Both the position numbers and the translations under genes were made by a program. A DNA stretch of 64,000 nt from Shouchella clausii (GTDB taxonomy: Bacteria > Bacillota > Bacilli > Bacillales > Bacillaceae_D), in NCBI RefSeq assembly GCF_002250115.1, contig NZ_CP019985.1:2976001-3040000 (forward strand), given 5' to 3'. Below are positions 18,409 to 23,792 of the stretch, one piece after another. Below the pieces are notes generated by a model. The model searched no databases. It was given only the letters and a program-made list of their open reading frames with translations, and was not told where the DNA came from. The stretch's first letter is position 1. Each line of letters starts with the position of its first letter.

Positions 18409-18433
18409 CACGCCTCCTTTCTGGGAGGTGTGA
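18409..18433 (+). terminator. Hairpin after trhO (first of two near-identical hairpins)
   Basis: CACGCCTCC-TTTCTG-GGAGGTGTG lacks a T tract. Almost the same hairpin recurs at 18584-18613 with a T run. Confidence 0.5.
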
Positions 18434-18459
18434 GGTTGTCGGCAAAGTCCACAAACAAT

Positions 18460-18583
18460 CAGACTGATAGAAAACGCTTGTCAGACGAGGAGTGCAGCCG
18501 AGGGAAGATGCGAATAGAACGTGGGTTCATGAGCATATGACCGAGGCAAACGACGAAGTATGTGAGCGTTTGTCTACAGTCTG
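18460..18583 (+). ncRNA. Candidate structured RNA or repeat element, copy A
   Basis: CAGACTG (18460) pairs with CAGTCTG (18577-18583), and AACGCT (18473-18478) pairs with AGCGTT (18565-18570). A second partner for the same 3' strand exists (CAAACG ~18548), so alternative folds are possible. The block GACGAGG-N-GTG-N-AGC ... GAAG ... GCGA and the 3' end TGTTTGTCTA/TTGTCTANAGTCTG recur at 45259-45371. There is no coding frame. I do not recognise a known RNA family. It abuts a strong terminator, as does the second copy. Confidence 0.45.
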
Positions 18584-18613
18584 ACGCCTCCTTTCTTTGG
18601 GAGGCGTTTTTTT
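18584..18613 (+). terminator. Terminator after element A
   Basis: ACGCCTCC-TTTCTTT-GGGAGGCGT is followed by a run of T. Confidence 0.88.
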
Positions 18614-18694
18614 ATTCAAGGTATAAACAAGCTGGTCTAATCTGAGAGAAAGCTCGTATATATGGAAGTACAACCATTCTGGGGAGGGAAACGT

Positions 18695-19825
18695 ATGCGT
18701 AAATTAGCTGGAGTTAGCGCGCCTTTTGTTGTTGTACTTGCACTTACTACGGGCTGTTCACTTGGAGCCAATGATGCTGTGGACACACTCGATGAACCGC
18801 CAGTCACATACACGGATGCGGAAGAGGAATTGGAAAACGAAGAAAATGAACCTGAAGAGGATGTAACGGAAGAACAAGCAGATGAAAGCGAAGCAGGGGA
18901 AGAAACAGGGGAGGAAACAGGACCAACAGATGAAACAACTCCAGATGAAGCTGCTGAATCATTAAATCAGCGAGAGCTCTATTTAATTGACAGCAATGGC
19001 CTAGTCGTCCCGCAAACGTTGACGCTTCCAAAAACAGACAGTGTGATGAAGCAGGCACTTGAGTATTTAGTAGAAGGGGGACCAATCAACGATATTCTTC
19101 CTAACGGCTTCCGGGCTGTCTTGCCAGCAGGAACAGAAGTCGATATCGACCACTTAAAAGAAGAAAAGTTGGCAATTGTTAATTTTTCAAGTGAGTTTAA
19201 TGACTACAACCTCGCAGATGAAAAGCGGATTTTTGAAGCTGTTACCTGGACATTGACGCAATTTCCTGACGTTGAAGAAGTGAAAGTCGAAGTAAACGGT
19301 TATGAGCTCGATAAAATGCCACAAAGCGAGAAACCGCTTGTCGGAAACCTTAGTCGCGCAGATGGCATAAATGTCGACACAAGCGAAGTCGTCGACTTTA
19401 CCAATAGCACGGACATTACCCTATATTTCCTTGGGGCAAATGACGAGGAAACGTACTACGTACCGGTAACAAAAAGGGTTGAAAATGTCGACAATGAGCT
19501 AGAGGCGGCAATCAATGAATTGATTGAAGGGCCATCGCTCATGACAAATTTGCTAACAGAAATGTCAGGCGATGTGGAACTCCTTAATGAACCTAAACTG
19601 CAAAATGGCGAAGTCGTCTTAGACTTTAACGAAGCCATTCAATCAGCCAACGAAGGCAGCGCCATTCCGACCAGTGTATTGGAAAGCTTAGCGCTCACAT
19701 TAACAGAGCAAGGCGGCATCGAAAAAGTGTCAATCCAAGTGAACGGAGAGGCAGGCGTAAATGAGGCGGGCATTGAAGTGGAAGAAGTCACTCGCCCTGA
19801 GCTCGTGAATGCTAAGCCGCTATAG
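18695..19825 (+). CDS. gerM: Spore germination lipoprotein GerM
   Basis: A 376-residue exported lipoprotein. MRKLAGVSAPFVVVLALTTGC gives a signal peptide with lipobox LTTGC, followed by a Glu/Thr-rich linker (~40-90). Two GerM domains (~95-220 and ~225-370) contain YLIDSNGLVVPQTLTLPK and TLYFLGANDEETYYVPVTKR. GerM is needed for mother-cell/forespore SpoIIQ-SpoIIIAH assembly and germination. ATG 18695 follows GGGGAGGG; the longer in-frame start has no site. It sits upstream of rph as in B. subtilis. Confidence 0.93.
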   Translation: MRKLAGVSAPFVVVLALTTGCSLGANDAVDTLDEPPVTYTDAEEELENEENEPEEDVTEEQADESEAGEETGEETGPTDETTPDEAAESLNQRELYLIDSNGLVVPQTLTLPKTDSVMKQALEYLVEGGPINDILPNGFRAVLPAGTEVDIDHLKEEKLAIVNFSSEFNDYNLADEKRIFEAVTWTLTQFPDVEEVKVEVNGYELDKMPQSEKPLVGNLSRADGINVDTSEVVDFTNSTDITLYFLGANDEETYYVPVTKRVENVDNELEAAINELIEGPSLMTNLLTEMSGDVELLNEPKLQNGEVVLDFNEAIQSANEGSAIPTSVLESLALTLTEQGGIEKVSIQVNGEAGVNEAGIEVEEVTRPELVNAKPL

Positions 19826-19836
19826 GGAAGCAGACA

Positions 19837-19860
19837 AGGCGCTTGCATATGCAGGCGCCT
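19837..19860 (+). terminator. Near-perfect palindrome after gerM
   Basis: AGGCGCTTGCAT and ATGCAGGCGCCT are complementary with one G-T pair. GTTT follows. It is a terminator-like hairpin directly before the rph promoter. Confidence 0.6.
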
Positions 19861-19869
19861 GTTTAGGTA

Positions 19870-19878
19870 TGTTATACT
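19870..19878 (+). promoter_or_regulatory. Extended -10 promoter of rph
   Basis: TGTTATACT lies about 49 bases before the rph ATG. No clear -35 is visible. Confidence 0.5.
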
Positions 19879-19926
19879 AGACCCGATACAATTTGGAGGG
19901 CTTTCCATTGCTAAGGAGGAAAACAA

Positions 19927-20679
19927 ATGCGCCAAGACGGCCGAAAACAAAATCAACTAAGAGAGGTTGAGATCATTCCTCATTTTACAAAGCATGCCGA
20001 AGGGTCTGTACTGATTTCTGTTGGCGATACAAAAGTGATATGCACAGCAAGCATTGAAAACCGCGTCCCCCCGTTTTTACGTGGGCAAAATAAAGGGTGG
20101 CTAGCGGCGGAATATTCGATGCTGCCACGAGCGACAGGCCAGCGAACGATTCGCGAAGCCGCAAAAGGCAAATTGAGCGGGCGAACAATGGAAATCCAAC
20201 GCCTGATCGGCCGGGCACTCCGGGCAGTTGTCGATTTAGAAAAGCTCGGTGAAAAGACGATCTGGATCGACTGCGACGTTATCCAAGCAGATGGCGGTAC
20301 TCGGACCGCATCGATTACAGGTGCATATGTGGCGCTTGTGCTCGCGGTTCAAAAAGCGTTTGCTGAAAAAACAATTAGCGCTTGGCCGATTACTGATTTT
20401 TTAGCAGCTATATCTGTCGGCATTTTGCCTGAAGAAGGGGCCGTGTGTGATCTGTGTTACAGCGAGGATTCACAGGCAAAGGTCGATATGAATATCGTCC
20501 AAACAGGTTCAGGCGATTTTGTTGAAGTGCAAGGCAGTGGAGAAGAAGCTGTTTATACACGCAGTGAATTGAATGCGCTCCTTGACCTCGCTGCAGAGGG
20601 CATTGGCCAATTGATTCACATCCAACGCCCGTTTCTTGGCGAGGCAGCTAGTTGGATTGAAGAAAAAAAGGGGACATGA
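19927..20679 (+). CDS. rph: Ribonuclease PH
   Basis: A 250-residue phosphorolytic 3'-5' exoribonuclease that trims tRNA 3' ends. The N-terminus [18 protein letters not shown], the [29 protein letters not shown]-type region (~65-95, cut here for length) and [20 protein letters not shown] (~114-133) are diagnostic. AAGGAGGAAAAC precedes the ATG. rdgB starts three bases after its stop. Confidence 0.95.
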   Translation: MRQDGRKQNQLREVEIIPHFTKHAEGSVLISVGDTKVICTASIENRVPPFLRGQNKGWLAAEYSMLPRATGQRTIREAAKGKLSGRTMEIQRLIGRALRAVVDLEKLGEKTIWIDCDVIQADGGTRTASITGAYVALVLAVQKAFAEKTISAWPITDFLAAISVGILPEEGAVCDLCYSEDSQAKVDMNIVQTGSGDFVEVQGSGEEAVYTRSELNALLDLAAEGIGQLIHIQRPFLGEAASWIEEKKGT

Positions 20680-20682
20680 ACA

Positions 20683-21279
20683 TTGAACGAATTGGTTGTA
20701 GCCACAAAAAACAAAGGCAAACTTAACGACTTTCAAACATTGTTTACTGATCGTTACATAGTCAAATCACTTTACGATTACCCTGAAGTCCCTGAGATTA
20801 TTGAAGACGGCGACACATTCCATGAGAATGCCGTCAAAAAAGCAGAAACGCTGGCTGCCCATTTACAAAAACCGGTCATTGCCGATGATTCAGGGCTGCT
20901 GATCGACGCCCTTGGCGGCAAGCCAGGAGTATACTCTGCTCGCTATGCTGGTGAACCGAAGAACGACCAAGCCAATATTGACAAAGTTCTTTCGGAGCTT
21001 GACGGTGTCCCGACACAGAAGCGTACTGCCCGTTTCTTTTGTGTCATTGCGTTGGCCGAACCAGGAAAAGAAACAATTTTTGCCGAAGGAGCTTGCGAAG
21101 GCCGCATCACCGAAAAACCAACGGGTTCGAATGGTTTTGGCTACGATCCGATCTTTTTGGTGCCTAGCCACGGACAAACAATGGCAGAGCTATCAGCCGA
21201 AACAAAAAACCAGCTCAGCCACCGCGCCCGGGCCCTCACAGCCTTAAAAGAAACAATCGAGGGAGCGTGGCCGAAATGA
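20683..21279 (+). CDS. rdgB: dITP/XTP pyrophosphatase
   Basis: A 198-residue Ham1/RdgB (YsnA) nucleotide-sanitising enzyme that removes dITP and XTP from the pool. The motifs VVATKNKGKLNDF, VIADDSGLLIDALGG (catalytic Asp), NGFGYDPIF and SHRARAL are all present. The start is TTG 20683 with GGGG nine bases before it. Its stop overlaps the ysnB ATG, so rph-rdgB-ysnB form one operon. Confidence 0.95.
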   Translation: MNELVVATKNKGKLNDFQTLFTDRYIVKSLYDYPEVPEIIEDGDTFHENAVKKAETLAAHLQKPVIADDSGLLIDALGGKPGVYSARYAGEPKNDQANIDKVLSELDGVPTQKRTARFFCVIALAEPGKETIFAEGACEGRITEKPTGSNGFGYDPIFLVPSHGQTMAELSAETKNQLSHRARALTALKETIEGAWPK

Positions 21280-21785
21280 ATATTCTTATCATTAGCGACA
21301 GCCATGGCTGGACCGATCAGTTAAAGACGATTATAGGCCGCCACGAACATGAGGTGGACCAAGTCATACATGTCGGTGATTCAGAACTTCCTGAACACGC
21401 GCCAGAACTGGCTGGGGTTAACGTGGTTGCTGGCAATTGCGATGTGTTCTCTTCTTTTCCAAATGAGCTAGAATGCCAATGGGAAGGAACAACCGCTTAT
21501 ATCGCCCACGGCCATCATCATGGCGTTAAACAGACGCTTGCGAAACTAATCGGCCGTGCAAAAGAAAAAGGCGCACGCATCGCCATCTACGGCCATAGCC
21601 ATATTGCCCGGGCCGAAGAGCAGGATGGTGTCATCCTCATTAATCCCGGGAGTGTTCGCCTACCAAAACAGTACCCTGAAGGCACATATTGCTGCCTAAC
21701 AATCGGAAACGAACATGCCGACATCAACTATTGGACAACCGCTGGCAAAAAAGCAACAGACTTGGACAAGCACTTCACGCTCTAA
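21276..21785 (+). CDS. ysnB: YfcE-type metallophosphoesterase YsnB
   Basis: A 169-residue calcineurin-like phosphodiesterase. The metal-binding motifs are ISDSHGW (~7-12), HVGDSE (~36), VAGNCD (~55), HGHHHG (~75) and YGHSHIA (~105). The physiological substrate is unknown. ATG 21276 overlaps the rdgB stop as ATGA. The gene ends just before the tRNA promoter. Confidence 0.92.
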   Translation: MNILIISDSHGWTDQLKTIIGRHEHEVDQVIHVGDSELPEHAPELAGVNVVAGNCDVFSSFPNELECQWEGTTAYIAHGHHHGVKQTLAKLIGRAKEKGARIAIYGHSHIARAEEQDGVILINPGSVRLPKQYPEGTYCCLTIGNEHADINYWTTAGKKATDLDKHFTL

Positions 21786-21810
21786 AAAGGCTCGTTTTTG
21801 CAAATAATGG

Positions 21811-21839
21811 TTGACAATCTTTTTAATGTCCTGTATAGT
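21811..21839 (+). promoter_or_regulatory. Promoter of the tRNA unit
   Basis: TTGACA (21811-21816) and TATAGT (21834-21839) have 17-base spacing, a strong sigma-A promoter. Confidence 0.85.
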
Positions 21840-21841
21840 TA

Positions 21842-21869
21842 TAAGCGTCGCTGCTGTAAGCGGCGCTTA
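21842..21869 (+). other. 5' hairpin of the tRNA transcript
   Basis: TAAGCGTCGCT and AGCGGCGCTTA form an 11-bp stem with one G-U pair right at the predicted 5' end. It lacks a T run, so it looks protective or a processing signal rather than a terminator. Confidence 0.55.
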
Positions 21870-21907
21870 GCATGTACATAATAGGCTATCGAAAATAGAA
21901 TCGCTAT

Positions 21908-21938
21908 GCGGGTGTAGTGTAGTGTTAAAACCTCAGCC
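21908..21938 (+). pseudogene. tRNA-Gly 5' half, copy 1 (truncated)
   Basis: These 31 bases match the first 31 of the intact tRNA-Gly at 22217 with two changes (T to G at position 12, G to T at 18). The match stops in the anticodon loop, between tRNA positions 32 and 33. There is no 3' half, so it cannot form a tRNA. Confidence 0.85.
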
Positions 21939-22039
21939 ACGAGCGACACATCCGTGAAAAACCATCGAGTTGCCTCGACGCATAATCCTCATCGAATAAG
22001 CAGGTAGAGGAAGAGGCATGTTGTTCGGTGCTCGAAAAA
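21939..22039 (+). repeat. Element C, copy 1, joined to the tRNA-Gly half
   Basis: A ~100-base element closed by CGAGC/GCTCG. Conserved blocks shared with copy 2 are ACGAGCGACACATCCGTGAA, CGAGTTGCCTCGACGCATAA, AGAGGAAGAGGCATG and CGGTGCTCGAAA; the bases between the blocks differ. There is no coding frame. The whole unit (tRNA half plus element plus A/T tail) is 154 bases. Confidence 0.7.
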
Positions 22040-22061
22040 TGAGGAAAGTAATATTAAAAAT

Positions 22062-22092
22062 GCGGGTGTAGTTTAGTGGTAAAACCTCAGCC
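22062..22092 (+). pseudogene. tRNA-Gly 5' half, copy 2 (truncated)
   Basis: Identical over 31 bases to the 5' half of the intact tRNA-Gly and cut at the same anticodon-loop point. It starts 154 bases after copy 1 and 155 bases before the intact gene. Confidence 0.88.
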
Positions 22093-22191
22093 ACGAGCGA
22101 CACATCCGTGAATAGACTCCGAGTTGCCTCGACGCATAAGCATCATCGAGTAAGCAAACAGAGGAAGAGGCATGAAGTGCGGTGCTCGAAA
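22093..22191 (+). repeat. Element C, copy 2
   Basis: Second copy of the ~100-base element. It is roughly 80% alike to copy 1, with differences confined to spacers between the conserved blocks. Internal pairings include CGAG-TTGC-CTCG and GCCTC with GAGGC. An A/T-rich tail leads into the intact tRNA-Gly. Confidence 0.7.
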
Positions 22192-22216
22192 TAAAAAATA
22201 GCTTAATTTTAAATGT

Positions 22217-22290
22217 GCGGGTGTAGTTTAGTGGTAAAACCTCAGCCTTCCAAGCTGATGATGAGGGTTCGATTCCCTTCACCCGCTCCA
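22217..22290 (+). tRNA. tRNA-Gly (UCC)
   Basis: 74 bases including encoded CCA. The acceptor stem GCGGGTG/CACCCGC, the anticodon loop CTTCCAA and the T loop GGTTCGATTCC are intact. Confidence 0.97.
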
Positions 22291-22295
22291 ATCAT

Positions 22296-22372
<77 letters not shown>

Positions 22373-22410
22373 TTACATCTTTTAGGAAAAGTCTATACTC
22401 TTGGTGAAGT

Positions 22411-22455
22411 CTCGTAAACGCTTGTGTATCAACGTTTTCGAGTTTTTTATTTTTG
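22411..22455 (+). terminator. Terminator of the tRNA unit
   Basis: CTCGTAAACG and CGTTTTCGAG pair with one mismatch and are followed by TTTTTTATTTTT. Confidence 0.8.
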
Positions 22456-22822
22456 AAGGGTGACGATTGAAGACGTTAGAAATTGATTTTGTTTTACACA
22501 TTTCTTACTCACGCAGGTTTACCCGACCATTTGTTCAAAAGTTTCAACGGTTGCTTTTTTATCCGTAACTAGAATGCCCATGAACTGGCAGTGTACTCTC
22601 ATGAATTCGTTATTTATGGAAAAATTTAAACTACGCGAATTTAGTTGTCGATTTATAATAAACCTGTATAGCGCGTTTCCCCAATCATACCCGGGAGGAC
22701 GTTCGGGCAGGAATTGCGTGTTTATGAATTAAGCAATAATCAACGGATAAACGGCAAACCCATTTACTTCCTGAATACGTTATGGTATCATTTAATTGGA
22801 TCTAGCAAGCTTTCCTGAGAAC
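22456..22822. other. Intergenic start of island, no gene seen
   Basis: I find no supported gene here. Bases 22797-22809 repeat the 13-mer TGGATCTAGCAAG found at 23402-23414. Read on the minus strand it gives the first codons of the small gene at 23255-23413 (Met-Leu-Asp-Pro), then hits a stop, so it looks like a broken-off duplicate of that gene's 5' end. Confidence 0.5.
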
Positions 22823-22853
22823 AAAAAGCGCTCGTGCAGGAGCGCTTTTTTAT
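22823..22853. terminator. Bidirectional terminator
   Basis: AAAAAGCGCTC-GTGCAG-GAGCGCTTTTT has A and T runs on either side. It overlaps the stop of the minus-strand gene ending at 22850. Confidence 0.85.
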
Positions 22854-23035
22854 TTATCCTTTTTTAATCCCAATTCCCTTTGGTCGAGCAGCTTGCGTAA
22901 TTCATATATATCTTCAGCAGTGGCATGTTTTCGCACAAATGTGCGAGCGGTGGAGCGGTATGACAGGTACTTTTTATGCTCTTTGTTCTTTTCAATCCAT
23001 CTGGCATTATATTCAGCTTGATTGTATTTAGTCAT
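22850..23035 (-). CDS. Small charged protein of unknown function (61 aa)
   Basis: A 61-residue, highly charged, helix-rich product (begins MTKYNQAEYNARWIEKNKEH; ends in LRKLLDQRELGLKKDK). GAAAGGAA lies upstream of the ATG and its terminator follows directly, so it is very likely a real gene. It resembles short proteins found in Firmicute mobile elements, but I cannot name a family. Its ATG overlaps the end of the upstream membrane-protein gene, so the two are probably translated together. DNA-binding or phage-derived roles would be guesses. Confidence 0.7.
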   Translation of the reverse strand: MTKYNQAEYNARWIEKNKEHKKYLSYRSTARTFVRKHATAEDIYELRKLLDQRELGLKKDK

Positions 23036-23192
23036 GGTGTTCCTTTCTTTTGGCTAACGAACTCATTCCCTTTATAAATATTATCGCCACGACTACCCAA
23101 AACAATGTCCGTAACTCCATAAAATAGCCAATAAGCAACAGGATAAGAAGGGTCATCGAGAGTAGCGCGGACAGCAAAAGTTTATTTTTCAT
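23028..23192 (-). CDS. Small two-segment membrane protein (54 aa)
   Basis: A 54-residue reading frame that overlaps the start of the next minus-strand gene by eight bases. It encodes MKNKLLLSALLSMTLLILLL, then GYFMELRTLFWVVVAIIFIKG and a basic tail ending KRKEHHD: two hydrophobic helices with a short loop. There is no strong ribosome site before the ATG. The tight overlap with a well-supported gene is the main evidence that it is expressed. The function is unknown. Confidence 0.5.
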   Translation of the reverse strand: MKNKLLLSALLSMTLLILLLIGYFMELRTLFWVVVAIIFIKGMSSLAKRKEHHD

Positions 23193-23230
23193 ACTTTTTG
23201 GCTAATGCTATATAATAGAAGGGGAAAGGT

Positions 23231-23253
23231 GGGAGAGGGCTACGCCCTTTCCC
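23231..23253. other. GC-rich hairpin between small minus-strand genes
   Basis: GGGAGAGGGC-TAC-GCCCTTTCCC forms a 10-bp stem with one G-U pair just after the stop of the gene at 23255-23413. It has no T tract. Confidence 0.5.
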
Positions 23254-23254
23254 G

Positions 23255-23413
23255 TCAGCCTTTTGCTTCATCGTCAGAGGAACGCTGTGCAGAGCGTTCC
23301 TTTTTACGTTTATGCATATACTCAAGAATTTTGAGTGTGGCATCAACGGATGAAACGTAAACGCCTGCTAAAACGGCGATCAAGGCTATGAACCTTTCCA
23401 GTGGATCTAGCAA
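23255..23413 (-). CDS. Small membrane protein with basic tail (52 aa)
   Basis: A 52-residue protein from TTG 23413, with the strong site GGAAAGGAGG about ten bases upstream. The sequence begins LDPLERFIALIAVLAGVYVS, giving one hydrophobic helix (residues ~8-24), then an amphipathic stretch and a very basic tail (MHKRKKERSAQRS). The upstream region has a promoter with a 20-bp palindrome. Its size, one helix and basic tail recall type I toxins or holin-like peptides, but it lacks their sequence signatures. A broken copy of its 5' end lies at 22797-22809. Confidence 0.6.
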   Translation of the reverse strand: MLDPLERFIALIAVLAGVYVSSVDATLKILEYMHKRKKERSAQRSSDDEAKG

Positions 23414-23447
23414 GAGCCTTATCCTCCTTTCCTAAGAACTAACTTCA

Positions 23448-23467
23448 TTATAATACATGTATTATAA
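23448..23467. promoter_or_regulatory. 20-bp perfect palindrome over a minus-strand promoter
   Basis: TTATAATACATGTATTATAA is a perfect inverted repeat. On the minus strand TTGCAT (at ~23474-23469) and TATAAT (at ~23452-23447) with a 16-base spacer overlap it, so a dimeric repressor bound here would block transcription of the small gene at 23255-23413. Confidence 0.6.
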
Positions 23468-23792
23468 AATGCAAGTCCTGTATCACGAATAAAATAGGGT
23501 TTTTGAAAGATGACATGTCAATTTAAATAGGCGTCCTTCTAGGACGTAGATAATCATACCTACGCAAGGTTGCGTTATGAATACGGCAAATGAAACAACA
23601 AATACTCTTTGGATAGGAGGCTTTTTTATGTGTTTAAAAGTATGATAAAATTCCGATGGAAATTTGCTTTCTCTTAATTAAGAAAACGCTCCCCTGTAAT
23701 TTTATGCTCGTCTAGTGTAGTATATAAGTCCTGTGATTTTGAGTAGGGGTCATGTATAATATTTCTATAACGACTCAGAAAATGGTGATAAG
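23468..23792. other. Intergenic region before hsdR
   Basis: AGGAGG at ~23617 precedes ATG TGT TTA AAA GTA TGA (23629), a 5-codon frame overlapping an 11-codon frame (MIKFRWKFAFS). These may be a leader peptide or decayed gene. TATAAT at 23755-23760 is a plausible -10 for hsdR with only a weak -35. Nothing else is supported. Confidence 0.35.

Noticed and set aside
21908-22092. Annotating the two truncated tRNA-Gly copies as functional tRNA genes or as a split tRNA
   Set aside because: Neither is followed by a 3' half; the sequence after each contains no CACCCGC acceptor strand or T arm, and only the third copy is complete.
21939-22191. Group I intron inserted in the tRNA anticodon loop
   Set aside because: A true intron would be followed by the 3' exon after each copy, and ~100 bases is too short for a group I core; no typical core pairings are seen.
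22073-22291. Minus-strand 72-codon reading frame across the tRNA genes
   Set aside because: It runs antisense through tRNA-Gly and element C, with no ribosome site. It is a shadow frame.
23255-23413. Calling the 52-residue protein a TxpA/BsrG-type toxin
   Set aside because: Size and topology are similar but the characteristic N-terminal signature (Tyr-Glu-Ala/Ser-Leu-Met) is absent, and no antisense antitoxin promoter is clear.
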